Source: Galerina marginata (Eukaryota > Basidiomycota > Agaricomycetes > Agaricales > Galerinaceae). From it: a stretch of 64,000 nucleotides of DNA. Below are positions 12,035 to 23,279 of this stretch, piece after piece. The translations under genes were made by a program, and so were the position numbers. The stretch's first letter is position 1. Every line of letters starts with the position of its first letter. The notes beneath the pieces are model-generated. The model worked only from the letters and a program-made list of their open reading frames with translations. It had not been told where the DNA came from and made no database searches. The DNA is taken from positions 1,860,001-1,924,000 of the forward strand of contig JAECYW010000001.1 in assembly GCA_023014335.1 (NCBI GenBank), in the 5' to 3' direction.

Positions 12035-13598
12035 CTAACCCCAGCCATCCCATCTTCCAAAGCGACGGTATTCCTGTAGGGTACAATTCCTACTCTCCTT
12101 CTTGTCATTCTCACGTTCTTTCTCCTTCCCTTTGTCTGGCCGGCCTGTGGACGAAGAGCCACTGATAGACCTTGCATGGAGTACATTTGAAAGTTTAGGT
12201 GGTGAACCCGACACAAAACTAGATGGAGATTGCGGTCGCTTTGAAAGGCCGGCGAGCTTGGGGAGAGCGAGGCGATACCAACCCCCGGTAAATGTCAATA
12301 CGGCAAGCTGGTATTCTCGCGTAGACGTAGAAGGTGCAGACGTTGAAGAATTCTCGGGAGATACTTGGATCCAGCCAACAACGCAACGTTCTTCTTCGGG
12401 AAGATCAACAGCATGGGGTCGAGATGTCGAAGACAGAGATATGTGGGACGACTGGACAGGGATCCTGTATTGTGCATAGGACCATTCCGATTCAAAATAC
12501 TTTGGAAGAGGAAAGAAAGGCGTCAGAGGGGAGAAAGTAGACTGTCGATTTCTAAATGGGAGAGTAAGGGTCAGACTTGCAAATAAAGCGCAGTAACTTA
12601 CGTGGCTCCCGATACCACGAGATTGAAGACGTGCACGGTGCCCTTATCGCTCCATACACAGAGCTCCTGCTCGTCCGGCCGGAAGGCCACGCCATATATA
12701 TTTGCCTTGTCGGTACCTCTACGTAATTCTCTGACGAGTTTACCCGTTATGGAATCCCATATCCGCACCAAAGTTCCGCGAACAGAAGTCGTAGCGAGGA
12801 GTCGACCTGATGCAGGAATAGCCAAGGTAGTCAAAGCGGAAGTATGAGCTGCGATGATCGAGACGGGGTGCTTTGAGGGTGGAGGAGGAGGTTTCCGAGG
12901 AGGCGTCGAAGGGGGCGGGCCTCTCGGAACAGGAACAGGACAGGGTGGGAGGTGAATCAACTGGACATGGCCGATTTGGTGTCCTGCGATTACAAGCAAT
13001 GTAGAATAAGGCGCCGTAGCGATTGCCAGCAGACCTATCCAGAAGAAATGCAAATGCATCTTTCAGAGTTCAAAGAAAGGAAATCGTTAGACATGTACGC
13101 CTCTCACCTCGTGGGTTATCGCAGGTGTCCCATTCACCAAATCGTGTCACCGATTCTCCGACTTGGAACACAACGACCCTTCGTCGTAAAGATACGGCAA
13201 GCCATCCTCGTCTACATGTTAGACCCCTTACCCTCTCTCTAAATTCCAGTTCGGCGACCTCTTTCCCAAGCGCGTCGTTCCATACAATCACTTTATTCGG
13301 AGGGTACAGGGGACTCCGACCGCCACCCAACAGGAAGAGAATATTGGACGAGTGTAGAGGTACTACCGCAGAAAGTGTCCCTCCAGTAAGCTCTATCGAT
13401 GACACGATTAGACTGGGCAGTCGATTGACAATGAAAGCGCACAATACCCCGTTTTCGTAGCAGCTCGAGAGGATAGGTGCGATAAACAGCGAAACCAGCC
13501 GGCGTTGATGTTGTGAATATGTCGCACTCCGCATCGAACCTAGCATCGAATATTTGTATGGGATCAGTCGATGAGATGGAGTGTCGTCCCAAGTTCAT
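12035..13598 (-). CDS. PROPPIN family beta-propeller, HSV2/WIPI3-4 type
   Basis: The first in-family ATG (13596-13598) gives MNLGRHSISSTDP, then FDARFDAECDIFTTSTPAGF and VYRTYPLELLRKR, spliced to ELTGGTLSAVVPL. Repeats include NILFLLGGGR, NKVIVWNDALGKEVAELEF, a Pro-rich insert (residues of about 12890-12950), LATTSVRGTLVRIWDS, and the phosphoinositide-binding site ELRRGTDKANIYGVAF (LRRG form of FRRG). SDKGTVHVF follows. The tail carries a Ser/Gly-rich insert and ends EYRRFGRWDGWG. The family binds PI3P/PI(3,5)P2 on autophagic and vacuolar membranes; LRRG and LVRIWDS resemble HSV2/WIPI4 more than ATG18. It could still serve the ATG18 role. Confidence 0.88.
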
Positions 13599-13973
13599 GG
13601 AGGCAGGAGGCAAGGCAAGGGTCCTGCTCACAGCGCCAAAAGCACCTTAATGGAATTACCAAACCTGGAAGCGTGTTCATGTGACCGGGGACGAGGTCCT
13701 CTTGAATTTCAAAAGGTGTAGAAAGGGGTTGTATTGTGGACTATGTACTCCAATATATATCCTACATATAAAGCACCGCAACAGGCTCAGAGGAACCCTA
13801 AAACGAAAAAGAGATGACAATTGAAATGCAAACTGAATGTCATATCAGTAGAGACAAAAGCTAGCCAATTAGTATGTACCCATGGTCCGTTCGACCATCT
13901 CCCCGTCATACCGTCGTGCTCAACCCTGCGTTCGTCTGCCGTATAAAGCCACGGAAATCGCATCCACGGGGCA
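13599..13973. other. Intergenic, PROPPIN promoter side / unknown gene 3' end
   Basis: 375 bp between two minus-strand genes. An open frame continues upstream of 13598 but begins at GTG, so it is not taken as coding. No other structure seen. Confidence 0.35.
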
Positions 13974-15373
13974 CTAGGTAGACACTTTCGGAGGCGTAGT
14001 ATTTGTTGGATTCCATGATTTGGGTGGACGTAAGCCGACATGAGCTAGCTGTTGCCTTGCCATCTTGAATTCTAGCTCCTCTGCCTGACTTTGCGCGACG
14101 ACGACGGCTCTAGCTTCTGCCTGCCTCTGGAGTTCCGCCTCTGATTCGTCCGACAAGTAATCAGTGAATCCACCGTCAGAGGTAACTGTGCTGTCTGATA
14201 TTGACCCGAGCCCATCACTGCTACCGCTGCTACTTGAAGCGCTGCAATCGTCATCTCTCTTGGAGGTCCGCGGTACGATGAAAGATAAGGGAAGCTCCGG
14301 ATTCCGGGGAGTCTGGGACGGTGTTGATGGGGATGGAACTGAGCCGGATACTGAAGAGCGACGTCTCACTGTACCGTCTTGGACGGTCTGCTGAGGGGAA
14401 CGGGTATCGGCGGCGAAGACTTTGGAAAGGGAAACCGAGGTTGTTGCCGGCGTCAGTGCTGGGCGCCTAACGCTGGACACACGTCGCGGGGAGATGGGAT
14501 TCTCGAGGTCGATGGATTTGCGGCTAGGTGACGAGTGAGAGGATTGTGTGCCTTCGATACGCCTGTCAGGGGTTCCTGGGTTGGTCTTTCGGCGTATGGT
14601 ATCCATCGAAGAAGAGGACGGAACGGAAGACGAGATGACATTTCCACTCGGCGTCCTTGACAAGTTGGCCATTATAGATCCCTGAGGGCTCCGACCTCTG
14701 CCTTGTGACGGAGTGTTCATAGCTTTCGTGGCAAGGACACCTGACTTGGGCGGAGTAGAGGCTGCGCTGTTCTTGCGAACGGACGAGGGCGTCGAGGGTT
14801 TGGACGGAGTGCTACGAGTGGTCGGGGATGTAGGTTGGGCATTGTTGGTCTTGGGGGGGAGAGGAAGTGACTTGAGGACGGCGTCGACTTGGGGTGGGAT
14901 GGCAATGCGGTGAACGGTGCTGACGGCATACCACTCCTCGATACCAATGAGGTTGTACTCGGAAGGGCTGGGGGGTCGACAGCAGCCCGGCCAGCCAGTG
15001 TTGTTGTAGCCAGCCTGCTTTGGTGGGGGATTTGTGTCTGCCCACTGCGCTGGATGCGATCAGAGAGATGAGCGGGGAACGAGAGCAGCTGTAGTACCTT
15101 GCAGAAGCCGCAGCCGTTGAAGCACTCGACTGGAGAGATGTGAGACGACTGGGGTGGAGCTGGTGGAGGACGAACCTTCAGCATTGGTGAGGAAAAGGAC
15201 ATCCATGCGGGGATGGGCGGACCTGTTACGACAAGTGTCGCGTATGTGGGGACACCTGGGACGGATGAGCGCGGCAAGGGGGGGTATTGGAGGACGTACT
15301 TTGTGTGGTTGTAGACCCTGCACATCGGACATGGATTCACAGCCTGGTCTATGGAACCCGACGAGTAACACAT
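13974..15373 (-). CDS. Unrecognised protein with Cys-rich N-terminus and long Ser/Pro-rich tail
   Basis: ATG at 15371-15373 gives MCYSSGSIDQAVNPCPMCRV. Short exons follow: ECFNGCGFCK spliced to WADTNPPPKQAGYNNTGWPG and CCRPPSPSEYNLIGIEEW, then YAVSTVHRIAIPPQVDAVL. After that about 250 residues are Ser/Thr/Pro-rich and low in structure, with repeated SP/TP sites, an acidic Ser cluster (SASSSSGSSDGLGSISDS) and a short helical-looking segment EAELQRQAEARAVVVAQSQA near the end. The conserved-looking part is the Cys-rich first 100 residues, which could bind zinc (paired C-x2-C and CGFC elements). No function can be assigned. It is divergent from NCS1. Confidence 0.6.
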
Positions 15374-15617
15374 GGTGAGAGAGAGAGTGGGCGGAGAAAC
15401 CGAAAGAGGGGTCCTGTGTATTTGTACTCTTCATGCCTCTCAACATGCGGTGTCCTGACGGTTCAGAGAAAGAAAGTATTTTATTATTCCACTGCCTTGC
15501 TCCTCGTCCTCGAGGCGGCCCAAACTGGCATCAGTACACTCGATGTAGATAAGATGCGCTGTACAGCCTTCAGTGTCCCATGCCAAGACTCACATCCACA
15601 CTCTCATCCAGACACCA
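15374..15617. promoter_or_regulatory. Divergent promoter, Cys-rich unknown / NCS1
   Basis: 244 bp between start codons at 15373 (minus) and 15618 (plus). The NCS1 start has a strong context (CACCATGG). No specific site found. Confidence 0.4.
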
Positions 15618-16448
15618 CCATGGGCAAATCGCAGAGCAAACTCTCGCAGGAGCAGCTCGCAGACCTCCAGAAAAACACCTACTGTCCGTTCTTTCCCCTG
15701 ATCTAACCCCTCCAGCTGACTCACCCTGCCCAGTCGACAAGAAAGAGCTCCAGCAATGGTCCGTACTGTTCCATCCAGAAATCTCCCCGGCCTGATAGCC
15801 TTTCCAGGTACAAAGGCTTCAAGAAAGACTGCCCCTCGGGCCATCTCGACAAGGCAGAGTTCAGTCGGATATATAAGCAGTTCTTCCCCTTTGGCGATCC
15901 TGCTGAATTTGCAGACTATGTATTCAATGTTTTCGATGCTGATAAAAGCGGTCAGATCGACTTCAAAGAGTTCATTTGCGCCTTGAGTGTCACGAGTCGT
16001 GGTCGTTTGGAAGAGAAACTCCAATGTGCGCCCCTTCTTGATCCAGCCCAACCCTACCTAATCCAGTTAGCGCTTAGGGGCCTTCCAGCTCTACGACATC
16101 GACAAAGATGGGACCATCACATACGACGAAATGCTGCAGATTGTACAGTCCATCTACAAGATGACCGGCGAGATGGTCAAGCTCCCTTCAGACGAGGATA
16201 CTCCTGAAAAGGTATGCTCCACTGCTTCTCTAATAATCCCGCCGCCAATCCTCCTTTACAGCGCGTAGACAAGATCTTCAGAAACATGGACAAGGATAAA
16301 GATGCCAAGCTAACTTATGATGAATTCGTAGAAGGCAGCAAGCAAGACCCAACTATCGTCCAGGTAAACGACTGCGCTCCTGCCTGGATCATAATACTAA
16401 AATCATCATCCCTGTCAGGCCTTGTCGTTATATGATGGTCTGGTGTAG
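15618..16448 (+). CDS. NCS1: Neuronal calcium sensor 1 / frequenin homologue
   Basis: [20 protein letters not shown] carries the N-terminal glycine expected to be myristoylated. Exons join as TAC-T/TC-GAC (YFDKKELQQ) and CAA-TG/G-TAC ([15 protein letters not shown]). EF-hand 1 is the usual degenerate CPSGHL form. EF-hands 2-4 have intact loops: [24 protein letters not shown] and [12 protein letters not shown]. The length (about 190 residues) and the end ALSLYDGLV match the family. In fungi NCS1 binds and activates the PI4-kinase Pik1 and helps in calcium tolerance. No frame defect was seen. Confidence 0.95.
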
Positions 16449-16733
16449 TTGAGAATTAGATGACCTCATACCTTCCGTGAGTTCAGTCATCGCCGCCCAT
16501 TCATTAGTTTCGTTCATTCGACATAGAGCTGCAGGATACCTTTCCCTTCCTCGATTTATTGACCTATTTGCCGTCCATCGAGCCCCAATTTTCCTCCGGC
16601 CCTCGATATGGGCGTTCTTGACTGACTTATTTTGTAATGAAATGAAATGTAGCTTTACGCCCGCGATATTGCGCCTTTTAGCCACTCGATTCTGCCCCCT
16701 CATCCCGTGGTGAAATAAATTATATTGCTCTAA

Positions 16734-17824
16734 TCAGTAAGCAGGCGCGAGTTTGCCGTATTTACGGAGCACTCTATTTTCGACATCGTCGCCCACCCAG
16801 TTATGAAGACCTTCAGTGAATTCGAGGTTGTCCTTCTCGGCCTTGAATAACTTGTTGTAGTCTGTCACAGGCCCGGCTGCTGCCGATCCAGCACCAGCGA
16901 AGGGGGATGCCGTCATATCTCGCGAAGAATCGGCCGCTGGTAGTATCGAGTTAGAACATGCAGAGATGGGGAAGAAGGCGAAACGTACAATTGCCATCAC
17001 CGAGGATGAGACGGTAGAGGCCGTTCAGTCCGAAGAAGTTGAGGAAGTACCAGGATAGAGAGGAGACCCATCGGACGTCCATATCCGGCGTCTCGATACC
17101 GCGCTGAAGCATGGACTTGAAGCCAAGGGTTAGAGGGAAGGGGAGTTTAACTTTTTGATTTTTCTGCAGTTAGAATCCATAGTTGAATGGAATAGAGACT
17201 CCACTCACTCAGTACGAAGCCTTGGAAGAAAAAGTTAATCCATCCCATAATGACCATCTGTGGGACCATCATGACCATCTGGGTCTTCATACCCGCCATC
17301 ATTCCGTCCATGGCGGCGGGGTCTGTGATGGGATTCGGAGGGGTAGAAGGGCCTTCGCCTTTCGGGGGTCCATCTTTGAGATAGGTTCCAGCAGCAAATG
17401 CATCCGCAAGATGCTGAGATATTGACATGTAAAATAGGGCTGGTATTGGCGAGTTGGCCGCCGTCGCACGTAGAATTTGTGAGCGTGCCAAAGCGCGTCT
17501 AGTGACGAAAGGTTTTGGCGAATAAATAGACATTCAAATATTTGTACTGGTTACGCACTGTTCGCGCACAGCTGCTCGCGTTTGCTCTTTAGGCGGCGAC
17601 TGTAATAGCATGACGACGTAATGGCGAAGGATGCCCACTAGTATCTATTTGCCGCCCATGAGCGGTACGCCTGGAGGCCAGACGTGACACGTACCATCAC
17701 CAATGTAATTGGGAATAGGACCCAGTCCCGTATCTGGGGATCGAGATATAGCGACACACTACAGGAAAACCGTCAAAAAACTGAACGAATGAGCCATGAA
17801 AGAAACATACGCATTGTTGGACAT
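16734..17824 (-). CDS. EMC3: ER membrane protein complex subunit 3
   Basis: The 14-nt first coding exon (MSNNA) is followed by [19 protein letters not shown], then [17 protein letters not shown] and [19 protein letters not shown] Met-rich membrane region [73 protein letters not shown] and [14 protein letters not shown] are EMC3 hallmarks. The C-terminus ends [13 protein letters not shown] with TGA at 16734-16736. EMC3 is an Oxa1-superfamily core subunit of the complex that inserts transmembrane segments in the ER. Divergent from VTI1 with 194 bp between starts. Confidence 0.95.
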
Positions 17825-18018
17825 GGTCGCTGACTAGAAAAGAAACAATTCCGCCGGACGTAAGCTGGGTTTCCTAATCCGGCGGTGTGTGGTGGCTGTG
17901 ACAATGAGCTGGGCCTGCCAGCCTCTAACTTGGCTCTTACATTCCAGCTCATCCATACACATTCTCTATTTACTTCGCTCCCTGGTGGAACTAGAATAAC
18001 AAAAATAGTGCCGGAAAC

Positions 18019-18955
18019 ATGGATACCTCACCAACCTGCTCTGTTCGATTCGTACGAACAGGACTTCAAACAGTTTATTGAAACGATTCACGACAAGCTC
18101 CAAGTTAATGAAGGAAGCGATAACGGTCTGTTGCGTTGGTTCCTGCTCTGTTATTGAACCGAACTAACCTTGGTTCATTTTTCTAGAACAGCGAAAGGCT
18201 AGCTTAAGAAGGGTAGAAATGGAACTAGACGAGGCAGATGAAATGGTCTGCACTTTCACTTTCTAGTCCTGCATTGCGTGCCAATTTTCCATCGCAGGTA
18301 TCTCAAATGGAAATAGAGATTCAAGGGATACCCCAATCTTTTCGCGCCCAATACCAGACACGTCTACGTTCCTCCAAAGCCGAGCTCTCAAAGCATAAGA
18401 AACTGCTTGCCGAGTCTCGAACGCAGCTTGCCCGCGCAGATTTACTATCTTCATCAAGTAATGCAGGGGCTTATGCATCCTCCGACGAACCTTACGGCCC
18501 TTCGAGCGACCGAACACGCCTGCTTGCTGGAAATAGCTTGCTAGAAGAAGGCAGCAAACGACTCCAACAGTCTCACCAAATTGCGATCGAGACTGAAAAT
18601 CAAGGCGCTGACATTCTCATGAATCTGCGGCAGCAGAGAGAACAAATTGAAAACTCAAGAAATACTGTACGTCGAACCTTCACCGCTGACCTTGAATTGG
18701 TATTCTGATCTCCGTACAGTTACAAAGAGCAGACTTGGCGATTGACCGGGCCTCTGGGACACTAAAGAAGATGGTTCGGAGGTAAGCAGAGTTATATTCT
18801 CTCAGCTCCTCATTGGGCCAATCTTACAATGGATTTTTCTGACGGATGAACTTGTAAATTCATACAGAATGTACCAACAACGTGCCATCACAATTGGCAT
18901 TGTTGGCGTACTTGCCCTTCTCATTATTATAATCATCTGGGAGAAGCTATCATAA
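18019..18955 (+). CDS. VTI1: Qb-SNARE VTI1
   Basis: The protein has the VTI1 layout: ALFDSYEQDFKQFIETIHDK at the N-terminus, a three-helix region (VEMELDEADEM, QMEIEIQGIPQSFRAQYQTR), and a SNARE helix containing ILMNLRQQREQIENSRNT followed by ADLAIDRASGTLKKMVRR. A tail anchor of about 19 hydrophobic residues (ITIGIVGVLALLIIIIIW) ends the protein. It serves endosome, vacuole and Golgi fusion. The ATG at 18019-18021 reads MDTSPT, but it is one base out of frame with ALFDSYEQ. One extra base lies in CCAACCTGCTC (18031-18041); removing it gives a perfect family start. No other in-frame ATG is available upstream. Confidence 0.93.
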
Positions 18956-19181
18956 TTATCAATATGTAGAATATTATGCACCTTTCATCTTCAACTTGCA
19001 CAGATCTGTCCAATAGAGATTACCTTAACCTTCACAATTCAGGAATAGTTTGATATTAGGAATATGTTATACACCAAACGAAGAAGCTTGGAAATAGCGA
19101 TAAGAACGAGGAAGCGGTTAAAAATGGTGCCAATACGAGTTCAAAAAATCGGAAAGGGACATTGTCCTAGTGAAAATTATA

Positions 19182-21049
19182 TTACATCTGATGCGGGTAG
19201 CCCCCTTGACCCCTCCCATATGCTGCAACTTCCTCATCATAATTCCTCCCCCGCGGTTGAGGCACCATCGAATTCGCAGGACTTGAGTAGCCACCATAGG
19301 GTGCCTGTAGTTGCTGGCGAATGCGAATATTGACTGGGATAATCAGACACATCGTCGTATGCCAGCCCACTCGGCGCCTGGCTGAGGGGCGGCGACCGTC
19401 TTTGCGCTTGTTGATGCGGCGCAGTTGAGCCTGCGCGTCCTTGATACACATCATGTGGATCATAGCTGCCATTCTGTGGCGGCCCATACGGACTGCCTTG
19501 TCGGTCTATAGGGTCTCGGGCGAATGGAGCAGCAGACATGGCAAGGTTGGCAGTACTTTCATTATCGTCGTCATAAGTATGCTGAGGATACGCGTGGTCA
19601 TCATAATGGAGCGTGGCGGAAGATGGATTGTAATTGTAGTTTCCAGGGGCTTGGTGGGTCGAGTATGGGTTATAGGCGGGCATCGGAGGATAGTCCTTTT
19701 CACTCTGGTAGGGGTAGTAGTCTTTGGTATACGTACTGGGCGCAACACGGGTGTGCATCGATGAGTTGTCATCATCGTCGACGGAAAGATTTGGGAGAGT
19801 TGGTTGTGGCAAAGGTTGAGCAACAAGTTCACCTTTCTTGTTCTTGAGATGAGAGTAATCGCCTAGGGCTTCCTTTTGAGCAAGCCTGTCAGCCTCGAGA
19901 CGACGTTCCTTCTGTTTTCGCTTAATGATGACACCAATGCGCTGAGAAAGGACAGATCAGCAAGATCAGAAGTAATGCAGAGCAATTTGTACCTTGTCGA
20001 CTTTGTGACAACAATATTCTTTCAAGTTGCCTCGAATGTGCAAAAGAAGAGGAACATAGCAGATTCCAGCAATAACAAGGAGCAAGAGAGAGCCAGCGCA
20101 GACGACGACGGTGAAGAAAGATGAGACAGTCAAAGCTGAGGTAGACAAACTGTTGTTTTTGAAATACTTGGTGATGTCGTACCAGGGTCCAGGTCCGTTG
20201 TGTTTGACAAGCCACACGGCATATAGAGTCAACGCATTGATCGCTTGACGAGGAGCATCCGCCAATAACAGTCGCTTCCAACCTGCGAATAAAACGATAT
20301 GAGACAAGACGAAGCAAGGGCGATTGTGTACTGACTCTTGAAAGTGAAGAAAACAAAGAAAGCGAAGTCGTCGCTTGTCTTGGTCGAGTTACTGATATGG
20401 TCGAAGAAGCAGAAGTGATCGTAAGAGCCTTGGGGTGAACGGAATTAGAGGGGAGAAAGGATAAATGACATTGGGCATACGGAGGGAGTAATAATTATTG
20501 GCCATGATGTTGGTAAAGGCATAAGAAATATCTCGACTTGCGATGATTTTTTTAGACTTCCTCGATTCATAGGCCAACTGTAGGAGGATTGATTAGGGGG
20601 AGTCTTTCGGGCTCTGTGGAGGGTACATGCCAGTAGAAATGAAACAATGATGCAGCCCACAAACAACCATTTTCCTGTGTTGAAAGGAATGAAAAAGCAT
20701 CCATCGATGGTCTGACACTGCTTGAAAATTTCGTTGGACCAGTTCTTGGTTGTTAACATGGTGATGGCGGAGAAGATATCGGAGATGTAGACGAGGAAGG
20801 ACTTCAGCACGATGATGTACAGCCAAAGGTACCTAATATACTGTTAGTCTTTGACTTCGTGGTAACACAAAGTACGCACTTCACACGCATCATGAAACCA
20901 TTGTCGGCGAACTCTGCGGTGTTGATGAAATCGAACTGCGGGTATCGTCAGCCGCGGTCGGTCTTAACGACGTTCATCGAAGACGAGGACCATACCTTAT
21001 GATCTGGCACGACCTCTCGCTTCCACTTGGGGCCTGAAGTCCGACACAT
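19182..21049 (-). CDS. Kch1/Prm6-like fungal potassium channel protein
   Basis: Start at 21047-21049 (MCRTSGPKWKREVVPDHK), spliced to FDFINTAEFADNGFMMRVKY. Membrane segments follow: LWLYIIVLKSFLVYISDIFS, WLFVGCIIVSFLL, a short hydrophobic stretch around 20340, ALTVSSFFTVVVCAGSLLLL and VIAGICYVPLLLHIRG. The block RGNLKEYCCHKVDKRIGVII and following KRKQKERRLEADRLAQKEAL is typical of the Kch family in the plasma membrane, which admits potassium during calcium-related pheromone or stress responses in yeast. The C-terminal tail is Tyr/Pro/Gly-rich. Near 19333 the frame changes; either a 46-nt intron or a one-base insertion leads to the natural end YGRGQGGYPHQM (TAA at 19182). Without it the frame closes at 19237. 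Confidence 0.75.
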
Positions 21050-21324
21050 GGCGGCAGGGGGTGGGGTAGTGACGAGAAAGGGAGATTATTGTGTTCTATG
21101 GGGCACGAGCACCAGCCAGTGGCATACGCGGGGTATTCCTGTGGGACAAAGAATGTACTGGGGACAAAGAGCGATGTGCTAGACGGCGTAGCGGGCGGGA
21201 CAGAGAGCGACAGTGGGAGAGCCTTAGTGTGGCGGGATGACAAGCCAGGCGGTGAGGAGAAGAAAGAAACAATCAGCCCAAACATGTAACCATCACTCGG
21301 CAAACTCCGAACACCACTTGCACA
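21050..21324. promoter_or_regulatory. Divergent promoter, Kch1-like / RBG1
   Basis: 275 bp between start codons. An antisense frame (20974-21357) is a by-product of GC-rich sequence. No specific site found. Confidence 0.35.
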
Positions 21325-23198
21325 ATGACCACCGTTCAGAAAATAAAGGTACCCCATTGTCCCTCCTCATTTACGTTTCTCTGACATGTACTACAGGAAA
21401 TCGAAGATGAAATGGCGAGTACTCGCATTTTAAAAATTTACCATTTTAATAAACTACTTTGCAGGCTAAAAGTATGCTTGTACAATCAATCGACTTTGCT
21501 TCGGCTGAGATCATTGCACAGCCCAAAAAAATAAGGCCACGAGCTATCACATCGGGCAACTCAAGGCCAAGCTCGCAAAGCTCAGACGCGAGCTGATCGC
21601 TCCTTCAACGGGTAGTGGAGGAGGCGGCGGCGGTTTGGGTTTCGATGTTGCGAGGTATGGCTTTTGTTGCTGCTGAAGAACCGCGCCAATTCAGAGGTCA
21701 GAACGGGCATAGCATCGGTCGGATTTGTGGGCTTTCCTTCAGTCGGAAAGGTGAGTGTGGAACCATGTGGAGTCAAAGACTGATCTTAAATGATCATTCC
21801 AATGTCAACAGTCCACTTTGATGTCAAAACTCACTGGCACACACTCCGAGGTGTCGGAAATAGACTTCACCTACTCTTACAACAGTTCCCGGTACCGTCA
21901 AGGTTCATGGTGCACCAATCCAAATTCTCGATCTTCGTGAGTAAAGCTGCCTGTGTTGTTATAAACAGAACTAACACTACTTGATAGCTGGTATTATCGA
22001 AGGTGCTGCAGACGGCAGGGGCAGAGGTCGTCAAGGCACGTCTTCAACTCGCCTTGACTTTGAAATGTATACCTTGACGTAAAACTCCATACCCATTACA
22101 GTTATTGCCGGTACGGAGGCCCACACATCTTGTTATCTTCCGGACAGATCCCAACTAAAGGCTCAACTCAGTTGCAAGAACATGTAACCTAATATTCATT
22201 GTTCTCGATGTCCTCAAACCTCTGGGCGACAAGAAGCTCATTGAAGAGGAATTAGAAGGTTTTGGCATTCGACTGAACAAGAGACCACCGAATATTACAG
22301 TTCGCAGAAAAGAAAAAGGCGGCATCGCTATCACCAACACTGTTCCCCTTACAAATATCGACCAGGACGAAATCAAGGCCATCCTAAGTGAATATAAACT
22401 CAGCAATTGCGATGTCGCTATCAGGGAGCCAAATGCAACAGCTGATGACTTGGTAGATGTGATTGAAGGAAATAGGTGCGTTGGGCTTGGATATCAAAAG
22501 AAAACAATAACCTAACGCTGCAATAGAGTCTATATTCCAGCTATATATGTTAGTTTCTTCTTACATGCTCACCCGGACACTGATTGATTATTTTGTACCC
22601 AACAGGTCCTTAACAAGGTTGATCTAACAAATCCATTCGTCTGAGCACGCCTTCTGAGTTGAAACTGACAGATCGACGCAATCTCGATAGAGGAATTGGA
22701 CCTCCTGTTAGTTCTTGCTATCTTTCTTTTCCTTTCCTGCTCTCATCACCTATGATAGATACAAGATACCCATGTCTGTGCCCATCTCATCCCGGGAGTG
22801 GCTAAACGTTGACGAGCTCATCGTAAAAATGTGGGAGACACTTAATCTCGTTCGTGTCTACACAAAACCACGCGGTCTGTCCCCCGACTACAACTCTCCG
22901 GTCGTACTTCGCCGCGGAAAATGCACTATCGAGGACTTCTGTAGCTCCATCCACAAGGAAATCGCTAAACAGATGAAATAGTCCGCGTTCCTTCTCAAGA
23001 GCTCCACTTCCGAGAGAAAGTTGACCCTTTTACAGTGCCATCGTTTGGGGAGCAAGTGCGAAGCATTCACGGGGGCAAAAGGTTGGCCTGGATCACGTCT
23101 TAGAGGATGAAGATGGCAAGTATTTTAAGCCACTGCTGTCCCACGTCGATCATTGATTGGGTTTTCTCTCAACAGTCGTCCATATATCCAAGAAGTGA
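21325..23198 (+). CDS. RBG1: Developmentally regulated GTP-binding protein (DRG1/RBG1)
   Basis: Starts [15 protein letters not shown] and shows [20 protein letters not shown] (G1/P-loop), [16 protein letters not shown] (G3, QV-IA follows), [15 protein letters not shown] (G4) and the C-terminal TGS domain ([40 protein letters not shown]). It ends VLEDEDVVHISKK. DRG1 works with a DFRP partner (Tma46 type) on translating ribosomes. Two introns are clear GC-AG introns (22036-22101 and 23116-23175), both needed to keep conserved residues. One extra base lies near 21869-21873 (EVSEIDFT to LTTVPGTV). Confidence 0.94.
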
Positions 23199-23279
23199 TG
23201 GCCTTTCCCGCCCTTGCCTTTTGTAGTTGTCTAGGTGTTAACCCACATGTAACTATATCATACAAATCTGTAACATGGC

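Noticed and set aside
21869..21880. Programmed +1 ribosomal frameshift in RBG1
   Set aside because: Possible in principle at ACC-U, but the same break type is present in many unrelated genes and on other contexts; sequence error explains all of them.
22155..22406. Minus-strand open frame of 83 codons
   Set aside because: It is the exact antisense of the RBG1 exon carrying [20 protein letters not shown]; the plus strand explains the openness.
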